Shown in pieces: positions 55,012 through 61,945 of a stretch of 64,000 nucleotides of DNA. This DNA is from CAZRHR01 sp964578885 (GTDB lineage: Bacteria > Bacteroidota > Bacteroidia > CAIKAF01). A program made the translations under genes and the position numbers. Under the pieces are notes generated by a model that had not been told where the DNA came from, searched no databases, and worked only from the letters and a program-made list of their open reading frames with translations. The DNA lies in contig CAZOEO010000017.1 of the NCBI GenBank assembly GCA_964578885.1, positions 1 to 64,000 on the forward strand. The letters run 5' to 3'. The stretch's first letter is position 1. Each line of letters begins with the position of its first letter.

Positions 55012-55793
55012 ATCGGCAGAAAAAATGGGCGGTGGTACTCGGTGCCTCCGGAGGAATGGGTTGGGCCATTGTGCAGCGCATGGCGAAAGAAGGTTTTTCC
55101 GTATTTGGGATTATTCGTGAACGTCGTCAACAGGAAGCAGAATGGCTGGCCGCAGCTGAAGCCTGTGCACAACGTTATGCTGTAGACATCATTTTTAGAA
55201 ACGAAGATGGTGTCCGGGAAGCCAATATTCTCGCTTTGGCAGAAGAGATAAAGCAAAAAGCCGGATCGCATGGGGTGGCTATGTTGGTGCATGCTTTGGC
55301 CAAAGGAAACCTGAAATCTATGGCTTCGGACGATCAAAATACCATGTCGACCACCGATTTGATGTTGACGTTTGAGGCGATGGCCGCCTCCTGGTGGACG
55401 TGGACTTCTGCATTGTACCGGTCGGGTGTTTGTGCCAAAGGCATGTTGAATCTGGGTTTAACCAGTGCCGGAAGCAAAAGAGTTTGGCCGTATTATGGCG
55501 CGGTTGGCACGACCAAAGCGGCGCTTGAACAATTGGCAGCCAGCATGGCTGTAGAACTTGGTCCCAAGGGAATTCGCACCAATGTAGTGCAGCCTGGTAT
55601 TACCCCAACCAAAGCCTTGGAGATGATTCCAGGTTCAGACCAGCTTGTGGATTTTGCGCGGAAAAATAACCCAATGGGTCGTTTAACCCAACCAGAGGAT
55701 GTGGCAAATGTTGTATATTTGCTTTCAACACAAGACGCTGCTTTTGTCAATGGAGCCGTGATAACGGTAGATGGAGGCGAGTCTTTATGCTAA
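55002..55793 (+). CDS. SDR-family reductase, FabL/FabI-like enoyl-ACP reductase
   Basis: 263-aa Rossmann oxidoreductase. Cofactor motif GASGGMG is near residue 14. The catalytic pattern is Y165-x6-K172 (YGAVGTTK), the enoyl-ACP reductase spacing, not the Y-x3-K of ketoreductases. The region after it (KAALEQLAASMAVEL ... NPMGR ... GAVITVDGGESL) resembles FabL of Bacillus. It would reduce the enoyl-ACP made by the neighbouring dehydratase. The start overlaps the end of the type III PKS gene. A general SDR role cannot be excluded. Confidence 0.8.
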   Translation: MEVNRQKKWAVVLGASGGMGWAIVQRMAKEGFSVFGIIRERRQQEAEWLAAAEACAQRYAVDIIFRNEDGVREANILALAEEIKQKAGSHGVAMLVHALAKGNLKSMASDDQNTMSTTDLMLTFEAMAASWWTWTSALYRSGVCAKGMLNLGLTSAGSKRVWPYYGAVGTTKAALEQLAASMAVELGPKGIRTNVVQPGITPTKALEMIPGSDQLVDFARKNNPMGRLTQPEDVANVVYLLSTQDAAFVNGAVITVDGGESLC

Positions 55794-55799
55794 CCAACT

Positions 55800-56252
55800 T
55801 TGGAAAATCAACGCTTTCAAGATATCCTCGCCTGTGTGCCGCATCAAGCGCCTTTTCGGTTCATTGATGAAATTCTGGATATTTCTCCCGACCACATTGT
55901 GGGTGCGTATCGTTATCGTTCCGATGAATCCTTTTACCCTGGGCATTTTCCCGGAATGCCTGTAACCCCGGGTGTGATTTTAACTGAAACCATGGCTCAA
56001 ATCGGTCTTGTGGCATTCGGCATTTATCTTGAGAACATGCGGCCTGATCAGATGGATCAGGTAAAAGTATTTTTTACCAAATCGGATGTGCAGTTTCATA
56101 AAATGGTTTTGCCAGAAACCCGTGTGATTGTGCGTGCTGAAAAGGATTTTTTCCGTTTGAGAAAACTACAGTGCCGTGTGCGTATGGAGAATGAGGCGGG
56201 AGAAAAAATTGCTTCCGGTGTATTGGCCGGTATGTTTGCAAAAACTACATGA
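55800..56252 (+). CDS. FabZ-like 3-hydroxyacyl-ACP dehydratase
   Basis: 150-aa hotdog-fold protein. Catalytic H49 (FYPGHFPGMPVTPG) and E63 (ILTETMAQ) have the same 14-residue spacing as in FabZ. It begins with TTG at 55800, 6 nt after the preceding stop; no in-frame ATG occurs before the active site, so the rare start is needed. It dehydrates 3-hydroxyacyl-ACP to enoyl-ACP. Its stop overlaps the ketosynthase ATG (ATGA). It is probably dedicated to the acyl chain of this cluster rather than to housekeeping synthesis. Confidence 0.85.
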   Translation: MENQRFQDILACVPHQAPFRFIDEILDISPDHIVGAYRYRSDESFYPGHFPGMPVTPGVILTETMAQIGLVAFGIYLENMRPDQMDQVKVFFTKSDVQFHKMVLPETRVIVRAEKDFFRLRKLQCRVRMENEAGEKIASGVLAGMFAKTT

Positions 56253-57511
56253 AAACCCGTATTGCCATTACCGGAATCGGCGTGGTGGCACCCAATGGCG
56301 TAGGGGTACATGCCTTTGAAACGGCATTACGACACCAAATTTCCGGCATTTCCTTTCTCCCGAATCTGGCAGATTTATCTTTTGCATGTCAGGTCGGTGG
56401 TGTGCCAGATCTTTCGGAAGAACTTTTGACCCAACGTTTCGATCCACTTACCCGAAGAATGTTGACCTCATCGGGCATTCAATTTGGGATTATAGCTGCC
56501 TGGGAAGCGTGGGAAATGGCCAGATTACCAGTAAGTAAGGACGAGACATTTTGGCATATTGGCACCTGTTTTGGCACCGGATTGGCGGGTGTGGAACCGT
56601 TACGGGACGCCATTTATCAGGTGGATCAAAAGCAAGTTCGCCGGTTGGGTTCACGTGTCGTGGAGCAAACCATGCCATCCGGAATTGCGGCGTATCTCAC
56701 CGGAATTTTTGGACTGGGCGGTCCTGTTTCTACCAATAGTTCTGCCTGCGCTACTGGCACAGAATCTGTGATTTTGGCGGCTGAAGCCATTCGATTGGGG
56801 AAAGCCAAAGTGATGTTAGCCGGAAGTTGCGATTCTTATGGGCCGCATATTTGGGGCGGTTTCGATAGTATGCGCGTGTTAGCCCGACATTCCAACGACC
56901 AGCCGGAACGCGCTTCGGCACCTTTGAGCGCCAATGCTTCGGGCTTTGTTCCAGCGGCCGGTGCCGGCGCGCTGATTCTTGAAGATTGGCAACACGCCAT
57001 AGATAGAGGTGCTCCTATTTTGGCAGAATATTTAGATGGCGCTTCCCTGGCGGGTGGACAACGTTCCGGCGGAACCATGACCGCTCCCAATCCACAGGGC
57101 GTGCAACGCTGTTTGATGGCTGCCATGAAGCAAGCAGATTTGCAGCCACATGAAATCGATTTAATTTCCGGACATCTCACCTCCACCATGGGCGACCGTG
57201 CGGAGGTAAGTCATTGGGCCACGGTGTTGCAGGGGCACTTCCCATATTTACAAGCACCTAAAGCGTATATTGGCCATTGCCTGGCTGCTGCCGGCGCCAT
57301 TGAAGCCGTTTCTTGCGTGATTCAGCTCAAGGAAAAGTTTGTTTTTGGCAATGCAAACAGCCGACCATTGCATCCTGACATCGCTGCCATTTGGCCGGAA
57401 GAAAAAATTCCAACCCAAACCCTGAGCCTATCAGAGGTTAGGGTGGTGGCCAAAAGTAGTTTTGGTTTTGGAGATGTAAATGCCTGTTTCTTCCTTAAAA
57501 GATGTGAATAA
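56249..57511 (+). CDS. Beta-ketoacyl-ACP synthase (KAS I/II type)
   Basis: 420-aa condensing enzyme with a complete C-H-H triad: C167 (SSACATG), H309 (SGHLTSTMGD, where FabF has HGTGT) and H343 (YIGHCLAAAG). The altered sequence around H309 and the pathway context mark it as a secondary-metabolism KAS, not the housekeeping FabF. It elongates acyl-ACP with malonyl-ACP. It is coupled to the dehydratase gene by a 4-bp overlap; the ACP gene follows after 39 nt. Confidence 0.88.
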   Translation: MKTRIAITGIGVVAPNGVGVHAFETALRHQISGISFLPNLADLSFACQVGGVPDLSEELLTQRFDPLTRRMLTSSGIQFGIIAAWEAWEMARLPVSKDETFWHIGTCFGTGLAGVEPLRDAIYQVDQKQVRRLGSRVVEQTMPSGIAAYLTGIFGLGGPVSTNSSACATGTESVILAAEAIRLGKAKVMLAGSCDSYGPHIWGGFDSMRVLARHSNDQPERASAPLSANASGFVPAAGAGALILEDWQHAIDRGAPILAEYLDGASLAGGQRSGGTMTAPNPQGVQRCLMAAMKQADLQPHEIDLISGHLTSTMGDRAEVSHWATVLQGHFPYLQAPKAYIGHCLAAAGAIEAVSCVIQLKEKFVFGNANSRPLHPDIAAIWPEEKIPTQTLSLSEVRVVAKSSFGFGDVNACFFLKRCE

Positions 57512-57538
57512 TCGGAGGGTTGTCCGCTATTTAAATCG

Positions 57539-57546
57539 TTAATTTG
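57539..57546 (+). promoter_or_regulatory. -7-like box TTAATTTG, 4 nt before the ACP gene
   Basis: One mismatch to TAnnTTTG, ending 4 nt before ATG 57551; a possible internal promoter of the polyketide operon. Confidence 0.4.
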
Positions 57547-57550
57547 CAAC

Positions 57551-57805
57551 ATGGCACAACAAGATGCATTACAACAAGAATTGCTGGATTTAATTCGCCC
57601 TTACGTGGCGCAGCCGGAACTTTTGAATCAGGTAGGACCAGAAACGCATCTGCTTCGGGATTTAAAAATTAATTCAGCTCATCTCATTGATATTGTTCTG
57701 GATGTAGAAAAGGCCTTCGACATTTCTATTGATGACGATGCGGTGGCACAGATGAATACCGTTGGCGATGCCCTGCGCATTATTGGAGAGCGGCGTTCTG
57801 CCTAA
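57551..57805 (+). CDS. Acyl carrier protein
   Basis: 84-aa acidic helical protein. The phosphopantetheine site is S42 in LKINSAHLIDIV, where the usual D-S-L is N-S-A, a departure that suggests a specialised ACP recognised by its own partners. It carries acyl intermediates for the ketosynthase, dehydratase and reductase next to it. The 3' end overlaps the PPTase-like gene by about 38 bp. Confidence 0.88.
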   Translation: MAQQDALQQELLDLIRPYVAQPELLNQVGPETHLLRDLKINSAHLIDIVLDVEKAFDISIDDDAVAQMNTVGDALRIIGERRSA

Positions 57806-58295
57806 ATGCGGTATTGATTTTTTACCGAATACTGCCGCCTACAAAAGGTGGTGGACCAAAGACTCACCGCTTTGGCTCAAAATTAAGCATGCTGAAGACG
57901 CGTCTTTCTCCGTGCCTGCCGAATTGTGGGTGTTGAAGGAGGCCCTTTGGAAAAGTTTACCCTCCGCTTTACAATCTGCCTTTCCGACCGCGGCATCTTT
58001 ACGGCTTTTAAAAGATGAATCCAGTTATATGGCGGTTGTGAATCAATGTCATTTTACGCTTCACTTACTTTCCTTGGAACAAGGAATGATCGGCCTTTGC
58101 TGGCCTACCTCCATGCCAAAGCCTGCTTGGGGTGAATGGGACAATTTCCCCCCCAGTTTGTTGGTTGAAAAATTCAAGACGGGGCGCATTTGGAAAAATT
58201 CGGCAGGTCATTTTGGATGGTTGTCCATTACCCATGAAGAAGAAATGATGTTTTGGGCCGGTTGGCTAGATGAGTTAAACCGTAAAGGTGGCTAA
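57768..58295 (+). CDS. 4'-phosphopantetheinyl transferase-like protein
   Basis: About 175 aa. Two PPTase hallmarks are visible in the right order: CGIDFLP near residue 15 (Mg2+-binding Asp) and WVLKEALWKSLP about 45 residues later (KEA-x2-K). It would convert the preceding apo-ACP to its holo form. The protein is shorter than Sfp-type enzymes, so it may be a compact or divergent form. The start is uncertain: ATG 57768 overlaps the ACP gene; TTG 57783 is possible. Last gene of the operon before arsR. Confidence 0.6.
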   Translation: MPCALLESGVLPKCGIDFLPNTAAYKRWWTKDSPLWLKIKHAEDASFSVPAELWVLKEALWKSLPSALQSAFPTAASLRLLKDESSYMAVVNQCHFTLHLLSLEQGMIGLCWPTSMPKPAWGEWDNFPPSLLVEKFKTGRIWKNSAGHFGWLSITHEEEMMFWAGWLDELNRKGG

Positions 58296-58366
58296 GCGAT
58301 GCTGCGTGCATTGGTACATTTTTAAAAATGACAAGACTTGCTTTTGTGTTGTATTTAAATATCGTA

Positions 58367-58378
58367 ATATTGCAATAT
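58367..58378. promoter_or_regulatory. Probable ArsR operator overlapping the ars promoter
   Basis: ATATTGCAATAT is a perfect 12-bp palindrome ending 4 nt before the arsR ATG and overlapping a -7-like box (TAATATTG, 58365-58372). ArsR/SmtB repressors bind short AT-rich palindromes over promoters. Confidence 0.5.
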
Positions 58379-58382
58379 ATCA

Positions 58383-58730
58383 ATGTCTCAAAGTTGGATG
58401 GGAGCAACCAAAACAGCCACTTTTTCCGCAAAGCAGTTAGAGATGTCAGAGCTTTTTAAAGCGTTAGGACATCCTGCCCGTTGGGTCATTATTGAGTATT
58501 TAATGCAAGTGAAGGCCTGTGTGTGTGGCGACCTATTGGAGGTGTTGCCATTGGCGCAACCAACGGTTTCTCAACACTTAAAAGCATTGAAACAGGCCGG
58601 GCTTATTCAAGGAACCATTGAGGGCACTTCGGTGTGTTATTGTTTAAACCCTAAAGCGGTCGGACTTATTCAAGTTTTCGCTTCGAATTTGGGTGCCGCG
58701 GCGGCACATCAAGGAAAATTATGTTGTTAA
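58383..58730 (+). CDS. arsR: ArsR/SmtB-family arsenic-responsive repressor
   Basis: 115-aa winged-helix repressor. Core: FKALGHPARWVIIEYL, then the metalloid-binding Cys pair ACVCGDL, and the recognition helix LAQPTVSQHLKALKQAGL. The C-terminal CC may add thiol ligands. It should leave its operator when arsenite binds. First gene of the arsR-DUF6428-acr3-arsC operon, with a palindrome over its promoter. It lies 87 nt after the polyketide operon on the same strand, so read-through is possible. Confidence 0.9.
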   Translation: MSQSWMGATKTATFSAKQLEMSELFKALGHPARWVIIEYLMQVKACVCGDLLEVLPLAQPTVSQHLKALKQAGLIQGTIEGTSVCYCLNPKAVGLIQVFASNLGAAAAHQGKLCC

Positions 58731-58745
58731 TAATCTTTATTTAAA

Positions 58746-59210
58746 ATGAAATTATCCGAATTAAAAGCATTTTTATCCCGGGTGGATCAGGTGCAGTTTT
58801 CTTTCGCTAATGGTCAACATGTTCCAGTGCACGCTCACGTGACGGAAGTAGGGCAAATAGTCAAAGATTTTATTGATTGTGGAGGACAGGTACACCATGT
58901 ACGTAAAATTAGTTTCCAATTATGGGTAGCTGACGATGTGGAACATCGGCTCAGTCCTACAAGGTTTTTATCCATTTTACAGCAATCTGAGCGCACCATA
59001 GGGCTTCCAGACGTGGACATTGAAGTGGAATATCAAGGTGAAGCGACCCTTGGAAAGTTCTCCCTGGATGTGGCCCAGAATACCTTATTGTTATTGCCCA
59101 TGTACACCAACTGCCTTGCGCAAGATTTTTGTGGAATTCCCCAGAAAGCAGAAGCTCAACCTCAAGCCGTTGCAACACCCGTTTGTGCGCCGGGTAAAGG
59201 TTGTTGTTAA
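58746..59210 (+). CDS. DUF6428 family protein of the ars operon
   Basis: 154 aa. Family features: an opening LSELKAFLSRVDQVQFSFANGQHVPVHAHVTEVG, the central FQLWVADDVEHRLSP, and a Cys-rich end (TNCLAQDFCGIP ... CAPGKGCC). The conserved Cys and the terminal GCC resemble thiol metalloid ligands. Proteins of this family recur next to arsR and acr3 in Bacteroidota; a role in arsenic binding or sensing is likely but unproven. It is 15 nt after arsR and 18 nt before acr3. Confidence 0.8.
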   Translation: MKLSELKAFLSRVDQVQFSFANGQHVPVHAHVTEVGQIVKDFIDCGGQVHHVRKISFQLWVADDVEHRLSPTRFLSILQQSERTIGLPDVDIEVEYQGEATLGKFSLDVAQNTLLLLPMYTNCLAQDFCGIPQKAEAQPQAVATPVCAPGKGCC

Positions 59211-59228
59211 TTATCAGCGCTCTGTTCC

Positions 59229-60248
59229 ATGGGTTTTTTTGAAAAATACCTTTCCTTTTGGGTGGCCTTATGTATGTTGGCAGGGTTATTTCTGGGCGCT
59301 GTAGCTCCGGAAACGATGGTCTGGATCAGCCGGCTCGAATGGGCTTCCATTAATTTACCTGTAGCCGTTTTGGTTTGGCTCATGATTTATCCCATGATGG
59401 TGCAGGTGGATTTGTCCTCCATCCAACAATCCAAACCTTACACCAAGGGCATGCTCCTCACTTTAGCGGTAAACTGGTTGGTGAAGCCTTTTACCATGGC
59501 CTTTATATCCTGGTTGTTTTTTACCCGCATTTTTTCCCCGTGGATTCCGGCGGACCTTGCCGGCTCTTACATGGCGGGCGCTATTTTATTAGGTGCAGCG
59601 CCCTGTACGGCCATGGTTTTTGTTTGGTCTTACCTCACCAAAGGAGACGCACGCTTTACTTTAATTCAAGTTTCTGTGAACGATTTGGTTTTGTTGTTTG
59701 CCTATGTGCCTATTGTGCAATGGCTTTTAGGTGTTCAAAACATGACCATTCCCATGGATGTTTTGGTGGGTTCAGTGGTGTTATTTGTGCTTATTCCATT
59801 GTTGGCCGGTGGGTTGAGTCGCCGTATTTTACTTAAAAAAAGAGGGGAGTCTTGGTTTGTGAATGTTTTTTTGCCCGCATTAAAGCCTATTTCCATTGCG
59901 GCCCTTCTGCTTACCCTTGTGCTTTTGTTCGCTTTTCAAGGAAAAACCATGTTGGCGCAACCTTGGCATATTGCCATGATTGCGGTTCCACTGGCTATTC
60001 AAACCTACCTCATATTTTTCTTGAGTTGGTGGGCGGGCAAAAAGTTAGGTTTACCTCATGCCTTATGTGCCCCTTCGTCGATGATTGGGGCAAGTAATTT
60101 CTTTGAATTGTCCGTGGCTGTGGCCATTGCGCTTTTTGGACTTTCTTCCGGCGCTACCCTTGCGACGGTGGTAGGGGTGTTAATTGAAGTGCCCGTGATG
60201 CTTTCTTTGGTGTACTTGGCCAACCGGTGGCGATATCTAACTTCTTAG
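59229..60248 (+). CDS. arsB: ACR3-family arsenite efflux transporter
   Basis: 339-aa inner-membrane arsenite/proton exporter with ten transmembrane segments of the bile acid/arsenite (BART) fold. ACR3 motifs include LGAAPCTAMVFVWSYLTKGDA with the conserved functional Cys, and NDLVLLFAYVPI; later SMIGASNFFELSVAVAIALFG. It exports As(III) and sometimes Sb(III). Third gene of the ars operon. It is an ACR3 protein, although such genes are often named arsB. Confidence 0.93.
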   Translation: MGFFEKYLSFWVALCMLAGLFLGAVAPETMVWISRLEWASINLPVAVLVWLMIYPMMVQVDLSSIQQSKPYTKGMLLTLAVNWLVKPFTMAFISWLFFTRIFSPWIPADLAGSYMAGAILLGAAPCTAMVFVWSYLTKGDARFTLIQVSVNDLVLLFAYVPIVQWLLGVQNMTIPMDVLVGSVVLFVLIPLLAGGLSRRILLKKRGESWFVNVFLPALKPISIAALLLTLVLLFAFQGKTMLAQPWHIAMIAVPLAIQTYLIFFLSWWAGKKLGLPHALCAPSSMIGASNFFELSVAVAIALFGLSSGATLATVVGVLIEVPVMLSLVYLANRWRYLTS

Positions 60249-60259
60249 CCTTTAAACCG

Positions 60260-60675
60260 ATGAAAAAAATTTTAGTGTTATGCACCGGGAATAGCTGCAG
60301 AAGCCAAATGGCAGAAGCCTATTTACGGTTTTTTGGCCAAGGAAAGGTCTTGGTTTACAGTGCGGGAACAGCTCCCAAAGGGTTGCATCCTATGGCCGTT
60401 CAGGTCATGTTGGAGGATGGAATGGACTTGCGTGGCCATCAATCTGAATCTATTGAGGTTTACTTGGGTCAACCTTTTGATGTGGTGCTCACGGTGTGTG
60501 ACCATGCCAATGAAGTTTGTCCTGTTTTTCCCGGTGGTGGTCTTCGTGTAACCACACTTTTCTAGATCCTGCGCATGCGCAAGGCGAACCGGAGGAAGTC
60601 TTGGCCGTTTTCCGAGAGGTGAGAGACCAAATCAAAATTTACGCTGAACAGTTTATTCAGAAGTTTCTTATTTGA
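60260..60675 (+). pseudogene. arsC: Arsenate reductase (LMW-PTP/thioredoxin-linked ArsC), frameshifted
   Basis: The first 97 codons encode a normal start: P-loop LCTGNSCRSQMAEAYL (C-x5-R), then TVCDHANEVCPVFPG with the resolving Cys pair. The frame then meets TAG at 60563-60565. Adding one base after 60550 (a C would restore V-H-H) rejoins a frame reading HTFLDPAHAQGEPEEVLAVFREV to a stop at 60673-60675, giving a complete 138-aa protein. The C-terminal half shows no decay. So either a recent single-base deletion or a sequencing error; the truncated product would lack the last helix. Confidence 0.85.
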
Positions 60676-60699
60676 AACGGAGCGCAGCTATGGGTTGGT

Positions 60700-61884
60700 T
60701 TATCTTCCCAAAGTTATGGCGGTCCCAAGTTCAAACCCAACATATCCAATGACCAGGTTGGTGGGGCCAATGCCAGTAATCGGCGCAAGGACGGGAGCAC
60801 CATTGTCTTCCTGTGCAAGCAATTGAGAAAACCTCACATCGGCACTACTAATGCTGAATCCGCCACGCACCTGCCAACGTCGCGTGATAAATACCCGCAA
60901 GGCCAAACCACCGCTAATCATGAGTCCTTGCGCATCTTCACGAAAAAAACGAATGGTTTTATCCACGCCATTATGCGTTAACAATGCCGTTTGGGCCGGA
61001 AAAGTAACATTCATGATACCAATGGCAAAACGGGAATCAATCATGACCCTTCCCCAATCTGAGATATATCCCATGCCTATTTGTCCCCAAGTCATTTGCC
61101 AGGCATCCGATGAAACATTTTGAATGGTTGCCCCCTGATATTGGGCCTGCGAAAGGAGATAATTATCCAAGGCCAGTCTTACCCCCGGATTGCGGTACGG
61201 CATAAAACCATAACCCGCTATTCCGGAAACGCCGGTTCCACGAAAAATGTAACCAGTGATTTCCGCCTGGGTCATAAAACCCGGTCCTGCAAATCCTGGA
61301 TTCGGACCTCCTTGCTGACCAAATTGTCCCATGGGAATCAATGCACCAATGCTGAGGGCTGCGTGGTGCGGCGGCAAGTAGGAAAAATCAGTTTCGCTCT
61401 TTTTGTCCTGGGCTTTAGGAGCTTTTTCCTGAACATATTCTACCGCTCCGTCGCCAGGTTCTATGCGTGCAATTTGAGCAAAAGGAATGTAGCGTGGTGC
61501 GGTGGCTTCTCCTTTGGCTTGAAAATTTAAACCGAACCTTTTTCTTTCGATGATTTCACCTTCCAGCACCTGGCCATTGGTTAGAACCACCTTATCCGGC
61601 GGAATATATCCTGGTGGCTTTTCTTTTTTAGGCGCAGCAGGAGCATGAAAAACCTGCTTGGTACCGTCTGAAAACTCTACGGAGGAAATTTCTGAAATCG
61701 AAAGAATGTAGCGGCTTTTACTTTCGTCCGAGGGCAAGGTGTATGACACGAAATCTTCTCCGACCTCCAGAATGGTACAAGGAATGATGTCCCCGTTTTT
61801 CGTTTTTAAAATGTCTTGTGCCGAAAGTCCAGTTGCGGCGAACCACAGACATGCCAAAAGCCAGAAAATGATGTTATGTCGCAT
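60700..61884 (-). CDS. Predicted envelope protein with two N-terminal small beta modules
   Basis: 394 aa from ATG 61884 (MRHNIIFW); the longer frame adds six residues. Signal peptide to about 23 (LSAQ). Two related modules follow: KTKNGDIIPCTILEVGEDFVSY...SISEISSVEFSDG and LTNGQVLEGEIIERKRFGLNF...IPFAQIARIEPGDG, a pattern resembling SH3/Sm-like beta folds. The C-terminal 220 residues look like an outer-membrane beta-barrel (ends LGTAITLGR). The function is unknown. It follows oligopeptidase B by 61 nt. Confidence 0.7.
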   Translation of the reverse strand: MRHNIIFWLLACLWFAATGLSAQDILKTKNGDIIPCTILEVGEDFVSYTLPSDESKSRYILSISEISSVEFSDGTKQVFHAPAAPKKEKPPGYIPPDKVVLTNGQVLEGEIIERKRFGLNFQAKGEATAPRYIPFAQIARIEPGDGAVEYVQEKAPKAQDKKSETDFSYLPPHHAALSIGALIPMGQFGQQGGPNPGFAGPGFMTQAEITGYIFRGTGVSGIAGYGFMPYRNPGVRLALDNYLLSQAQYQGATIQNVSSDAWQMTWGQIGMGYISDWGRVMIDSRFAIGIMNVTFPAQTALLTHNGVDKTIRFFREDAQGLMISGGLALRVFITRRWQVRGGFSISSADVRFSQLLAQEDNGAPVLAPITGIGPTNLVIGYVGFELGTAITLGR

Positions 61885-61945
61885 ACGCCCAATTTTGAAC
61901 AAAAATTAATCCAATCTTAAGGAAATAATGGTAAAAGTTAGGAGA

